The notes under the pieces: model-generated
What the model was told of the DNA's origin: nothing
Databases searched by the model: none
The model's input: only the letters and a program-made list of their open reading frames with translations
Program-made: the position numbers and the translations under genes
Origin: Malachius bipustulatus
Taxonomy: Eukaryota > Arthropoda > Insecta > Coleoptera > Melyridae
Direction: 5' to 3'
NCBI GenBank assembly: GCA_910589415.1
Contig: OU342636.1
Coordinates: forward strand, 38,517,735-38,581,734
Length of the DNA: 64,000 bases
Shown here: positions 21,180 to 33,300 of the stretch, in pieces
How the letters are laid out: each line of letters opens with the position of its first letter
How positions within the stretch are numbered: the stretch's first letter is position 1

Positions 21180-22622
21180 AGTCGTTGAGTACTCGAGTGA
21201 AGTTAGAAACGAAAACTTAGCAACGGGAGTGGCTAAACATCCGGGTTTCGGACAGGCCAGGAAGATTGACTTTGAATAATTTTCAGCAATATTTTTTTTT
21301 CGTTATTTACGATTTAAATGAAAAATATTTGATTTGTTTTTATCGACAATAAAAACAATATTATGAAATTTCACCCAATGAAAATCACAGTAAACTGAAA
21401 AAAATCGTAATTATTGAAACACCACGGCCAGTCATGCACGCTTTTCAGCTATGCACGGTCTAATAAACTGAAAAAAAAAACATTTTTACCAAAATTTTTT
21501 TCCAAATAGTCGGAAACTTCATCATAATTGCTGGCTACCCTTTCAGTCACGGACGTACTAAACTGAAAAATTCGTTTTTGTTGAAATTTTGGTCAAAAAA
21601 GTCTGAAAGTTCAAAATAGCCAGCCACGCTTTCGGCCACGAACTTACCAAACTGAAAATATCATTTCTGCTAAAATTTTGCAGAAAAAATTCTAAATTTT
21701 ATAATAATGGCCAACCACGTTTTCGGCCCAGTCAGCCACGAACTTTGGAAACTGAAGAAATCGTTTTTGCCGAAATTTTGCTGAAAATAATGGGCCAGTC
21801 ACGCTTTCGGTCAGTCGACCATGAACTTACGAAACTGAAAAAAAATCGTTTTTGCATTTTTTTGCTCAAAAAAGTCCGAAATTTCATAATAATGGCGAGC
21901 TGCGCTTTCGGCCACAGCTGAATCTGGAAATTTACTTAAAAAGGTCCGAAATGTTAGAATAATATTATTATTTAACAAAATCAAACCAAGTATTTTCATT
22001 TAAGTTGTAAAGAAGGAACAAAAACATTTTGCTGGAAATTATTCGAAGTCCCTGCTCTCCCTGGCCGAAATTAACTTGACTTGGGTCCTGAATATGCGGA
22101 TTCGGAATTTCAAAAAATCACGGTGGCCGTTCTGGGCCCGGACAAGACGAGTTTTCACGAGGGCATGATAGGGTTGATCTTTGTACTTGGTTTTACTTGG
22201 TTTGTACTTATTTTTTTAAAATTCCGAATCCGCATATTCAGGTGTTGTAATTTTCGATTTTCGGCTATTAAAACTGCCCTTGATGCGTTGCTGGGCTTTT
22301 TATTTTTCCAAACCAAGGATAAAGATCAACCCTATTATGCCTTTGTGAAAACTCGTTTTATCCGGGCCCAAAATGGCCACCGTGATTTTCTGAAATTCCG
22401 AGTCCGCATATTCAGGTGTTGTAATTTTCAATTTTCGGCTAAATAATTGCCCCTGATGCGTTGCTGGGGTTTTTATTTTTCCAAACGAAAGAGAAAGATC
22501 AACCCCGTTCAAGCAATAATAGCAGATTATATAATTAAATTATCATCGAAGCGGAGCCGGATGTTTAGCCACTCCCGTTGCTAAGTTTTCGTAGCTAACT
22601 TCACCCGAGTGGCTCGTTAAAT
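21180..22622. mobile_element. 1.44-kb element with about 60-bp terminal inverted repeats
   Basis: The left end (21190-21250) and the inverse of the right end (22555-22618) share ACTCG.GTGAAGTTAG, ACGAAAACTTAGCAACGG and GAGTGGCTAAACATCCGG. TCGTT flanks both sides and may be a 5-bp target duplication. The interior has five roughly 95-bp tandem units around AAACTGAAAAA (21460-21930) and an inverted repeat at 22087-22415. No transposase frame was seen, so it is non-autonomous and of unknown superfamily. Confidence 0.72.
22087..22445. repeat. Inverted and direct repeat cluster inside the 1.44-kb element
   Basis: Segment 22087-22188, from CCTGAATATGCGGATTCGG, returns inverted at about 22310-22415. 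A direct repeat starting with CCGCATATTCAGGTGTTGTA occurs at 22229 and 22403. A transcript would form a hairpin with arms of about 100 bp. Confidence 0.8.
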
Positions 22623-22844
22623 TTTTGAAAAAAAAATCCTAATAATTACATAATTACATAAATAATACTCGTAAATAGGTACCATACAGTATGTCCTAAA
22701 AAATTGGAAACACATTGAATAAAAAAAATAGCAGGCTTTTAATTATTATAAAAAAATCTAGTCATTAAAGAATTGACCATTTGACCACTTAGGGAAGAAC
22801 AGGTGGCAACTTTTTTTTATTGTAGAATCGGATTCTACTGCAAA

Positions 22845-25758
22845 AATTACGTCAAATTGGTCTGAAATGTTTTATTTTCAATTTTTGACAGATGGCGCTG
22901 TAATCGCCAAAATATTTTTTTCCATAATTGCTAAAAAATTACACAGAAAAATTAAAAATAAAAAAGTTAGAGTTCTTTTACTTTTTTATTTTAAAACAGT
23001 CATTCAATGGTGTTAAAACCTCCCCCATCACCATCACGTTTCTATTAAGGATTTGAAAATTTTCCGCCCTCATGATAGTGGTGGGAGCAGGTTAATAATT
23101 TTTTTTCGTAATTTCCAAGAAAGTCAACAGAAGCATGAAAAATAATTTTTTTTCATTAGAGGAAGAAAATAATTGCTTAATTTTGAAATTAAAAACAATA
23201 AAGAATGAGTTTCCTTAGCGTTTGAAAGTTTTCCATTCTCATGACGGTGGTGGGGAGGGAGGTTATTAATTTTTTTCCATAATTGAAGGAAATTCTACAA
23301 ATGCATGAAAAATTATAAAGTACGAGTTCATTCAGTTAAAAGCAGCCTTCCATGGTGTTAAATATAATAATAACCTCCCCCCGCATGAGGGTTTCTATTG
23401 ATTTGAAGATTGTCCACCTTCATGATGGTCGTAAGGGGAAGTTTTTTTTCGTAATTTCTAAGAAAGTCAACAGAAGCATGAATTTTTTTTTTCATTAGAG
23501 GAAGAAAATAATTGCTGAAGTTTAAAATTAAAAGCAATAAAGAACGAGTTCCTTTAGCGTTTGAAAATTGCCCACCCTCACGATGGTGGTGGAGGAAGGT
23601 TATTAAATTTTTTGCGTTATTTTGAGAAATTCTGCAAAAGCATAAAAAATTATTAAGTACAAGGTCATTCGGTTAAAAGCAGCAACTCAATGGTGTAGCT
23701 TTATTAAGCTCCCCCCACCACCAAAATGAGGGTTTCTATTTAATATTTGCAAATTGCCCACCCTCATGATGGTAGTGGGAAAGATGTTATTCTGATGGTA
23801 GTGGGGGAGATGTTATTCATTTTTTTTTTCGTAATTTGAAGGAAATTCTACAAATGGATGCAAATTTACAAAGTACGAGTTCATTCTGTTAAAGGCAGCC
23901 ATTCATGGTGTTAAACCTCTCCCCATGAGGGTTTCTATTTGCTTAAAAAATTGTACACCCTCATGATGGTGGTGGGGAGGATATTATTAATTTTTTTTCG
24001 TAATTTTTAAGAAATTTTACCGAAGCGTGAAAAATTAAAAAATACGAGTTCATTCAGTTTAAAACTGAATTTGGGTGTTGAATTTAATAACCTCCCCCCA
24101 TCATCATCATAAGGGTTTTTATATTTACCATTGGGGAAAATTGCCTATTTTTATGCTGAGTAATAATCTGAAAAAAATTCAGGATATTTTCAGTCGTTGC
24201 TGAAATATCCTGAAAAAAACTGAAAAATAAAAATTTCTTATTTTTGCCATATCTTTCTTATTTTTGAAAACTAAAAAATAATTTTTTGTAGGCTTACGTA
24301 AGCCGTCAAGAGCTATCCATCTGACGTTTTAAAAATTTTCAAAGCCAACTAGAACCCAGAGTATTCATAGCCAACTTGCGTTTTTCTTACGGCCGCCATA
24401 TTGGATTTTCATGTCATTGTGTATTAAAAAAATTAAGGAAACCAAAAATCTATTACATTAAAAAAAATTCAAAATTTTATTCTTCTTTTTTTGAAAAAAA
24501 AAACATTTATTCAACCGAATGTCATAAATAACCATAAGTCAAACAATGTCACGTCATATTGCAATGTCGCCCGACGTCCTTCGGTGATAAATTTTTTTTT
24601 TTTTAATGTGATAGATTTTTGGTTTCCTTAATTTTTTTAATACAGAGCGACATAAAAAATAATATGGCGGCCATAAAAAAACAAAAATTGACAATGAAAA
24701 CTCTGGGATCTAATTGGCTTTGAAAATTTTTGATTTTTGAAATGTCAAATGGATAGCTCTTAGCGGCTTACGTAAGCCTACAAAAAATGATTCAAAAATC
24801 TCCAATAATAAGAAAGATATGGCAAAAATAAGAAATCTCGATTTTTCAGTTTTTTTCAGGATATTTCAGCAACGACTGAAAATATCCTGAATTTTTTTCA
24901 GATTATTAATCGGCATAAAAATACGCAACTTTTCCCCAATTTAACCGACCTCGTATCTCGACTGATAAGCGAGATACCGATGGTTAGCCTCGAAAAACGG
25001 ACATAGCATTTGAAAATTTCCAACCTTCATGATGGTCGGGAGTGGAGGTTAATAATTTTTTTTGTAATTTCTAAGAAATTTTACAGAAACACGAAAAATA
25101 ATACGGTACGAGTTCATTCAATTTAAAACAGCCCTTTGTGTTTCTCTCCCCCCCCCCCCCCCCCGCAATGAGAGTTCCTATTAAACGTTTGAAAATTGCC
25201 CACCCTCATTCGTGGTGGTGGAGAGAGGTATTCAATTTTGTTTAGCAGTTTTTAGGAAATTGTACAGTAGTTATGAAAAATTGAAAAATTATAAAGTTCG
25301 AGTTCCCTCAGGCAAAAGCAGCCATTCGACGGTGGTAAATTTTATAACCTACCCTCACCACTAACACCAGCACCATGAGTGTTTCTATTTAGCGTTTCAA
25401 AATTGCCCATCATCATGATGATAGTGGGGGGAGATGATTAATTTTTTTTCGTACTTTCTAAGAAATTCTACAGACGCATGAAATGTAAAAATAAAAAAAA
25501 TAATAAATAATGAAAAAAAAAAATAATAACCTTCAACAATAATTGCCCACGCTCAGGATCGTGGTGAGGGACAGTTGTTATTAAATTCAACACCATTGAA
25601 TGCTTGTTTTTTTAACCGAACGAACCCCTGCTTTATAATTTTTCATGCTTTTGTAGAATTTCTTAAAAATTGGGAAAAAAAAAGTTTTACGATTACTGCG
25701 CCATCTGTCACGATACGAAAAGAAAGTTTCGAACCAACTCGACGTGCATGACTTTTTC
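22845..25758. mobile_element. 2.9-kb composite inverted-repeat element with internal tandem arrays
   Basis: The outer arms of about 200 bp are inverse copies. GACAGATGGCGCTGTAATCG at 22890 pairs with the inverse of the segment near 25700 (GACAGATGGCGCAGTAATCG). Both arms continue through AGCATGAAAAATT- and CATTCAATGGTGTT-type blocks. Between them lie irregular direct units spaced 170-360 bp, each with CCTCATGATGGTGGTGGGG and its inverse. A second fold-back element is inserted at 24130-24940. No coding frame was found. Confidence 0.68.
24130..24940. mobile_element. 811-bp fold-back element with terminal hairpins
   Basis: The ends ATTGGGGAAAA and TTTTCCCCAAT begin arms of about 350 bp that are near-inverse copies. 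Each arm itself contains the palindromic pair CAGGATATTTTCAG and CTGAAATATCCTG. The loop is around 24480-24590. A related sequence (ACGGCCGCCATATTGG-like) occurs at 55300-55600. Confidence 0.82.
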
Positions 25759-25759
25759 C

Positions 25760-27217
25760 GTAGTTAACGTCGGAAAAAAAATCATCAGTTTCATTCAACG
25801 TGTGAACAAAAAGTGAGCGAAATCAAATATGAATAAAATCAGAAAGTAACTGCGAATTTTTTCAATTTAAGGCAATTTTTTAAAATTTTTAAAAACTTAA
25901 AAAAGCATTTTTTTTTAATATTATGGTTATAAAAAATTTGTGCGACCGCATTAAGGGCGATTTTTTGTTGAAGTCAATTTGATTAATAATGATAAGCATC
26001 CCCCCACCAAGCCCTGGATGAAGACGGTAGTCTCCAAGAAAACCAACGTTTCTGTCCATCAACAATATCTACAGAATGGAGCACCTCCTTTAATTTCTCT
26101 TTTTGTGGATCCATCAGTTAAAATTCGAGGTTTCTGCTAAACCACCTAAATCTCTTCAAGTGATTCAAGAAAGAATCGCCCCAGGTATACAGTCACCTAG
26201 TTCCTGCATGAAACAGTAAATTGTTGTCAGAATTAAAAAAAAAAAAAACGTTTTTATAATTTTTTTCTGAGGGAAGGAAAATTACTTGACATAGCTGCTG
26301 GGGTTCAAGCTAGATGCTTCAAAGCTGGATTTGAAGCTAGGTTAGTCTTTATTAAAGGCATCCATTAATATCTCAATATGGTCTTTACACCGCTTTTCTA
26401 ATTTTGAATTCGTATTTCTTTAGTCAGTGCGGCGATCGTTTAATTCACAAAAACATCCAGTGATACAATATTGCTTGCCTATTGGTTCTCACCACGGTGT
26501 AAGTTATATAAGGTGAACGGGCAAGAGCTTTAAACGGTAGCAGAAATCGTCAGGTTACCCAGATGTGTTGTCGCAGTCAGTCGAAGCGTGTCATATGCAT
26601 GATGATAATGAATACATACATTAAATTTGATAAAAAACGTGCGAACGCTGATCTAAATTATAGGCTATGCTATTATAAGTAGGTACTGGGAATTTTATGT
26701 TTATTTATTCGCTAATTTATGTTAACGATTATTTTATTAAGGAATCAAAATAGCTCGTGGTTTATTTATTTTCTCCTCATTGTTTCACGGTGGGTACCGA
26801 CTCAATGCCAACGTACAAAATTAATTCAGAAAAAATGTAAATTGAAAAAATTAACTGTCCACGTAAGATCATCATGTGGGTAGTCAAAAGATGTTAATTC
26901 ATTTTAATCTATTACAATTATCCATCCAGCTTCAAATGACTATAATAATAATAGTTGAATGGGACAAAGCTAAATATTAAGTTTTTTTGATAGACAAGTA
27001 ATTAGTGAATAATAGTAAATGATGCATAATTAGTATTTAAAGTAGTCAGGCAGTGGCCTTTGTGCTGTGGTAGTGGTAGTGGTTAGTGGTAGTGTTAGTG
27101 ATAGTAGAATAGTGGCCATTTTATTTGGTGTGAAAGAAGGCGTTATGTAAACGTTTAGCAAGCAGCTCCATCAGTACCTAGTTGTTTCCCACACTTTGAT
27201 GTTTTGATTAATTACAG
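25760..27217. other. Intergenic region upstream of GGT
   Basis: AT-rich. It may hold the GGT promoter, but I see no convincing TATA/Inr pair. A GTAGTGGTAGTGG-type simple repeat lies at 27070-27110. Confidence 0.35.
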
Positions 27218-27300
27218 AGTGTAGTGCTGAGCTATGCGGCTAGGAAGATGGGCGTGACGTCATTGAATATCTCCGATGGAACGGTGAAAAAGAGTAAATC
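27218..27300 (+). CDS. GGT first coding exon, option 1a
   Basis: After a ttaattacag acceptor-like site, ATG at 27248 (context aagATGg) encodes MGVTSLNISDGTVKKSK. It ends with two bases TC before gtgagt. The next exon starts with T, giving Ser and then SRLKIILVVG, so the phase fits. The exon may also include untranslated sequence 27218-27247, where an out-of-frame ATG (27234) overlaps the start. Confidence 0.58.
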
Positions 27301-30300
27301 GTGAGTACTTTTTGAAAAATTCCATTATCCTCTTATTTAGCGTTTAGTATAAAATTTAATCTCTAGTACTTAAATCTGTATAAAATAAAAATAATAATTA
27401 ACAAGTATATTAAAAAAAAAAAACTGCCATAACTCAAGCAGCAACATTTTTTTGATTTGTCATAAAATTCTCTGTTTTTATGGTTTGACATTTTTGTTCA
27501 AATTCTATACAAAAAAAAACATAAGTGAAAGTTTCCGAGGATGAATTAGGGGCAAAACAATAGTGCCCCTAATTAAAATCCGCCATTTTGTTCATTGAAA
27601 ATAAGATTTTTGATTCTTATTCCCCGAACCAGAAAACTCCAAAATTCAAAAATTTTCAAAAATATTTTGACATCTATAATGGTACCAAGCATGCAAAACA
27701 CTTAAGACAAGAATGCTTTGGAAAAACTCAAAAGCGTTTCTTGTAAAATTGAAAACACCGTTTCCACCTCCAAAAGTGTCATTTTATAAAAATTTGTAAC
27801 TTTAAAAAATATTATTACAAAAATTATTGAGGAGCAGGGTGCTTTCAACCACTTATTTTTAGAATTTTTCTCGAAATTTCTATACCAATTTTCAAAAATA
27901 ATGACACTTTTGAGGGATGAAAAATGTTTTTTCAACTTTAGAGCAAAACGGGCAAAATTAAATTATGACGTAACTTGTAACTTCTGAGTTTTCTTATGAA
28001 TTTTTTTTGTTATGAAAATCCGCCATTTTGTTTTTCTGAAAATCAGATTTTTGATTTTTAATGGACGCCCCAGGAAACCACAAAATCGTGTATTTATTGA
28101 AAACGCTTGACCTTGAAAAAACTTGACCTTTGTTCAAGTCAGTGAGCAAATAAGTTTTATGAAAAAATCAAAAATTTTCAAAAATATTAGTACCTACTTT
28201 TGACACCCTCTGTATTCGTATCAAGCATGCAAAAAATTAAGACAAATGCTCTGGAAAAACTCAAAAGCGTTTCTTGTAAAACGCTTTTTGCTGTAAAATT
28301 AAAAAAAACCGTTTCCACCTCCAAAAATTGTCATTTTATGAAAATTTGTAACTTGAAAAAAATTATTATTACAAAAATATTGTAAAGAAGGGTGTTCCAA
28401 CAATTTTTTTTTTTACTTTTCTCGAAATTGCTTTACCAATTTTCAAAAATTACTCTTTTGGGAGATGGAAAATGTTTTTTATTTTAATTTTACTACAAAA
28501 CGATAAATCGGGGACGATAGTAGGTAATGACGTAACTTATTGTAGCTTGTGAGTTTTCCTACAACATAAGTATCCTGAAATTTTTTGTAGTGAAAAGCCG
28601 CTATTTTGTTTTTTTGAAAATCAGGTTTTTGATTTTTAATGGACGACCCAGGAAACTACAAAATCATGTATTTATTGCAAACGCTACACGTAATTTGACC
28701 CTTATGCAAATTAGTGTGTGAATAAGTTATGTGCAAGATTAAAAAATTTTCTAAAATATTAGCGCAAGCCAAATTTTGGCACCCTTTGTATTCGTATCAA
28801 GCATGTTAGAAAAATTAAAGGTAGTATGTAGGAAAACTCAAAAGCTTATCATTATGTTTCGTCGCCTATTTTTGTCACCGGTTTGTTGCAAAATTGGAAA
28901 AAATCGTTTCCACTCCCAAAAAGTGACATTTGTGAAAATTTGTTACTTTAAAAAAATAATATTACAAAAATTATTGAGGAGGATCGATAGTTTTTTTTTC
29001 GGAAGTTTTCTTGAAATGTATTCACAAATTTTCAAAAATGACACTTTTAGGGGATGGAACCGGTTTTTTAGATTTTGAATATCAAGATCATTGAAAAGAT
29101 TTGAAAAGATCATTGAGAAGCGAAAATATGTTTTAACAAAAATGGTAACTTTTGATTTTTCCTACAACATAATGTGACTCAAATTATTTTTTGCATTCTT
29201 GGTACGAAAATCCGCCATTTTGTTTTTTGAAAATCTGATTTTTGATTCTTAAGCAGCCATCCATGCAGGAAACCCCAAAATCATGTACTTACTTATTTGG
29301 AGAAAATGCTAAAATGTAACTTCACTTAATAAGTTTTACAAGAATTTTGTAATCAGTTATGGCCAAAAATAAAAAATAATAAATTTTCTAAAATCGACTT
29401 TTGTCGATAAAAATCAATAATTCTACTTTTGGCACTCTTTGTATTCGTACCGAGCTCGTAAAAAAGATTTCTTGAAGATCCATATGTTGGAAGAAAACTC
29501 AAAAGCATAACTTTTTGTCGTCACCAATTTTCGGCTCCGTTGATTGTTTTGTTGTGAAATCGAAAAAACCCTTTCCACCCCCTAAAATATTAATTTTTGA
29601 AAATTTGTTACTTTTGAAAGGTTATTATTAGAAAAATTGCTGGCTACGTTGTAGGTATACATTAACTATTTTTCGAAACTGTTTTCCAAAATTTCTTTAC
29701 TAATTTTCTAAAATGACATTTTGTGGGGTGGAAACGGCGGTTTTTTTTTTTAGATTTATCAACAAAACAATCAATCAATGAGGAAAGAAAATAGGTGACG
29801 ATAAAATGGGTATCTTTAGTTTTCCCACAAAATACGTGCCCTAAAAATTTTTTGTGTTCTTATCTAATTCCGCCATTTTGTTTTTTTGGAAATCAAATTT
29901 TTGATTCTTAATCAGCAACCCCAGGAAACCCCAAAATAATGTACTTAGGTACTTATTTGGTGAAAACGCTATAAGTAGGTAACTTGACTTAATACGTTTT
30001 ACAAGAATTTTGTAATAAGTTATGATCATGAATAAAAAAAATTCTCAAATATGGCGCTAATAGATTTTTTGGCACCCTTTGTATTCGTACCAAGCTCGGA
30101 AAAAAAATTTTAAGACACGCATGTTGTAGGAAAACTCAAAAGCAATAATTTTTGTCGTCATCCATCTTCCGCGCCAATTGGTCGTTTTGTTGTGAAATCG
30201 AAAAAACCATTTCCACCCCTAAAAGCTTCATTTTTGAAAATTTGCAACTTTTGAAAAGTTATTATTAGAAAAATTGTTGACGAGGCTGCATTCAACAGCT

Positions 30301-33300
30301 TTTGTTCGGAAATGTTTGTGAAATTTCTTTACAAGTTTTCATAAATGAAGTTTTTTGTGGGGGGGGGAGGAGGTAGAAACAGTTTTTTAGGCTTGACAAC
30401 AAGAAGATCAATCGGGGGCGATAATAGATTATAAAAAAAGCTTTTCAGTTTTCCTACAACGTATCTTCAATGTCAATATTGGGTAGGTTACGAAAATTAT
30501 GAAGCTTTTGAGTTATTCTAAAATATACGCGTGTTCAATCCGCCATTGTTTTTTTTTTTTTTTTGAGCACATTTTAGATTCATTCTTTAACCGGCAACCT
30601 CTGAAACCCCAAAATCAATAATATAGTTGAAATCGCTTCGGCTTTCAACTTGAATTCATTACTTATGTGGAAAATTCAAGAATTTCCAAATAAATGGGCG
30701 CCAGTCGTAGGTACCAAAAGCACACAAAATTTTTTGAAGGCACCTGATGTTAAGGAAAACTCAAATTTTCAGCCAAGATTGATCGTTTTGTTGTAAAATA
30801 AAAAAACGTGTCCCCCTAAAAGTGTCATTTGTGGAATTTGTGATTTTTGAACAATGAGAAATTTCTAAAATTGTTAAAGAGAATATATCCGACAACTTTT
30901 TTTTTAATTTCTCATTTTTCAAAAGTTACATATTTTAAAAAAGAACACTTTTCGAGAAGCGGGTGGTAGCTCGTCGCGTTAGAGTGCAGACCGCTAAGCC
31001 GTTGAGAATGTCGCCGACTGGGTTCGATTCCCAGTCTCGCTCTGGATGTTTGTGTTCATCTATTCAACAATTTAAATTGTAAACTTGTGTCTGGATAGAA
31101 TGATAGCTAGTTCTCGAAGCCCATAATTACTGAAGTGAAGCAACTATGTCTTATCTATATACATAGTTAAAACCGGTGCTAAGTCCCTCCTTAAAAAAAT
31201 ATGTGAAAAAAAACACTTTTGGAGGTGGTACCTAACAGTTTTTTTTTAATTATTATTTTACCACAAAACGGTAATTCGGGGGTAAAAATAGGTGACGCTA
31301 AAAGTAGTAGTTTTTGAGTTTTTCTACAACATACATGTCTTAATTTTTTTTGCATTTTTGGTACCACTGCAGAGGGGGCCAAAGTCGAAAGCGCCAATTT
31401 TTTTTAATTTTTTTTTATTAGTGAAATAATTGCGCAAATTTTCCGACTACAAACCCCTTATAATAAAATAAAAAATAGACCTGTTTTCTCGATCTAAAAT
31501 TCCTAGCGACCTTTTTCCGAAAAATATCGCGTGTAAATTCACGGTCCCTTTGATCAGTGCAGAAATTATCACCTAAGAGGTGCATCGCGCGCACTAAAAA
31601 CGTCTCCGAGGAAGTCCTTATTTGGCAATATCGACGAGAAGCTCTCGGGGTTGGTCCAGGAGGACGCGATCTATCTTTTTTATCTTTCCCGTGCCTGTTA
31701 TATTTCTAAATGGAAGTTAAATCGTTTTTGAAAATTAATCTCAACAAAATTTGAGTAGTCCGGGACCGAAATGCCAACGAGTTTTTGGTTTCATTCGAGA
31801 ATGTACGTTTAACTGCGCGGTCATTTCGTTTCTTTCTAATGACTGTGAAGAACTTTCTTAAATCTCAAGCTAAAACTAAAACGTATCGCCGATTAAATTA
31901 GAGTGTTTAGGGCAAATTTTATCTTTGATTGTCTTATACTTTCCGGTAGCGACCAGCCTCAATATCAATAACCACGTGACCAAGGACGCTATTAATAATT
32001 AACGTTAATGTTAGAGCAACTATTTTCTTTACACTCAAGAATATTTCTTTTTCTTTAACGTGCCTTTCCCTCTTAATCTTTCTCTTTTTGTTAATGGATA
32101 CACGCACTTTTGGAAGGGAAAATATCTCAACGCAGCCATAATTATTATCAGCAATACATAATTGACAATAATTAACTTTAAAGTGCTATGGTTGATGGCC
32201 TCTAATTCTAATACTTTCGTTAATTAAGGACTAAATTCTGCCTGTATCCAAATATTTGAACAAAAATTACGAGGAAACGAAATATTAACGAAGGAAATTA
32301 AAAATATTTTTACTCTACAAATTTAAAAACAGAAAATAAGTGTAATTTATTGAGTAACCCGAACCTCAAGGATCTTTTGAGGTTGAAACATGAATACAGC
32401 AAAGGAACCGAAACCCGATACTAAATACTTGGGCTGGAATTTCCAATAATAGGCTGTAATAAAGGGCGGAATCGATACAGTGGAGCTTGTGGAATTCAAT
32501 AACGATTAAAAATGTATAACTTCCTTTATTACTGCAATAAGAATCATAACTCAAGCAGTGGTGGCTGCTGAGATGGAAAAATAGTTAAACTTACTTAGAA
32601 ATAAATTTAAAAACCGGAACTATTTTTTCAATATCTCGCGTTAGAGTGTAGCACTAGCATGATTATGGGAAAAGGTAAATTCGAGAAATTTTATAAAGAA
32701 GAAGAAGCTTTTTCTCTTTTATTTATCTTCCATAGACCTCTCTTTTGAAATGAGCGGTATCACATATCGATAGCGTGTTTTTGCGCCCATGGGATGGGAT
32801 GGATCACTAGAAATGAACGTTCAAAAAATTAAACATATTTAACAATTTATAATTTTCCCCCTCTTCCGATCCACTTATTTTGGAAATCGTGGTAGCTTAA
32901 ACCAGGAATTGTGAAGAAATTACTAATTTTTCTCCTAAGAAAGGTATAATGGGAGGGATTGTGATTAAAAATTATATTCTCTTTTGAAACGAGTCGCTAC
33001 TGACAAGAATTAAATCATTGATTAGATACAAACAAGCAGTGGTGGGTATTATTATTAAACACATGTAAGGCGTCAGTCTTTTATTGAAACTTTAACTGCG
33101 AACATCCAGTATTGCGAGCAAGATTTTTGCCTTGAATGACTTACGTCATTACGTAACAGAGAGCACAAAGACGAAAGGAATCCTGCGCTGCCAGATCAAA
33201 TTAACGTAGAATCATTATTGGTAAGATAAATAAACGAGAATATGCAAATAATGTGTTCGCCATTATGTATAGAAAATGTTTATATTAAAATGGTTTATTG

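Noticed and set aside
30955..31060. Functional tRNA-Ser gene
   Set aside because: T-arm and B box are good, but the acceptor and anticodon arms do not close and a SINE body with an A-tail follows.
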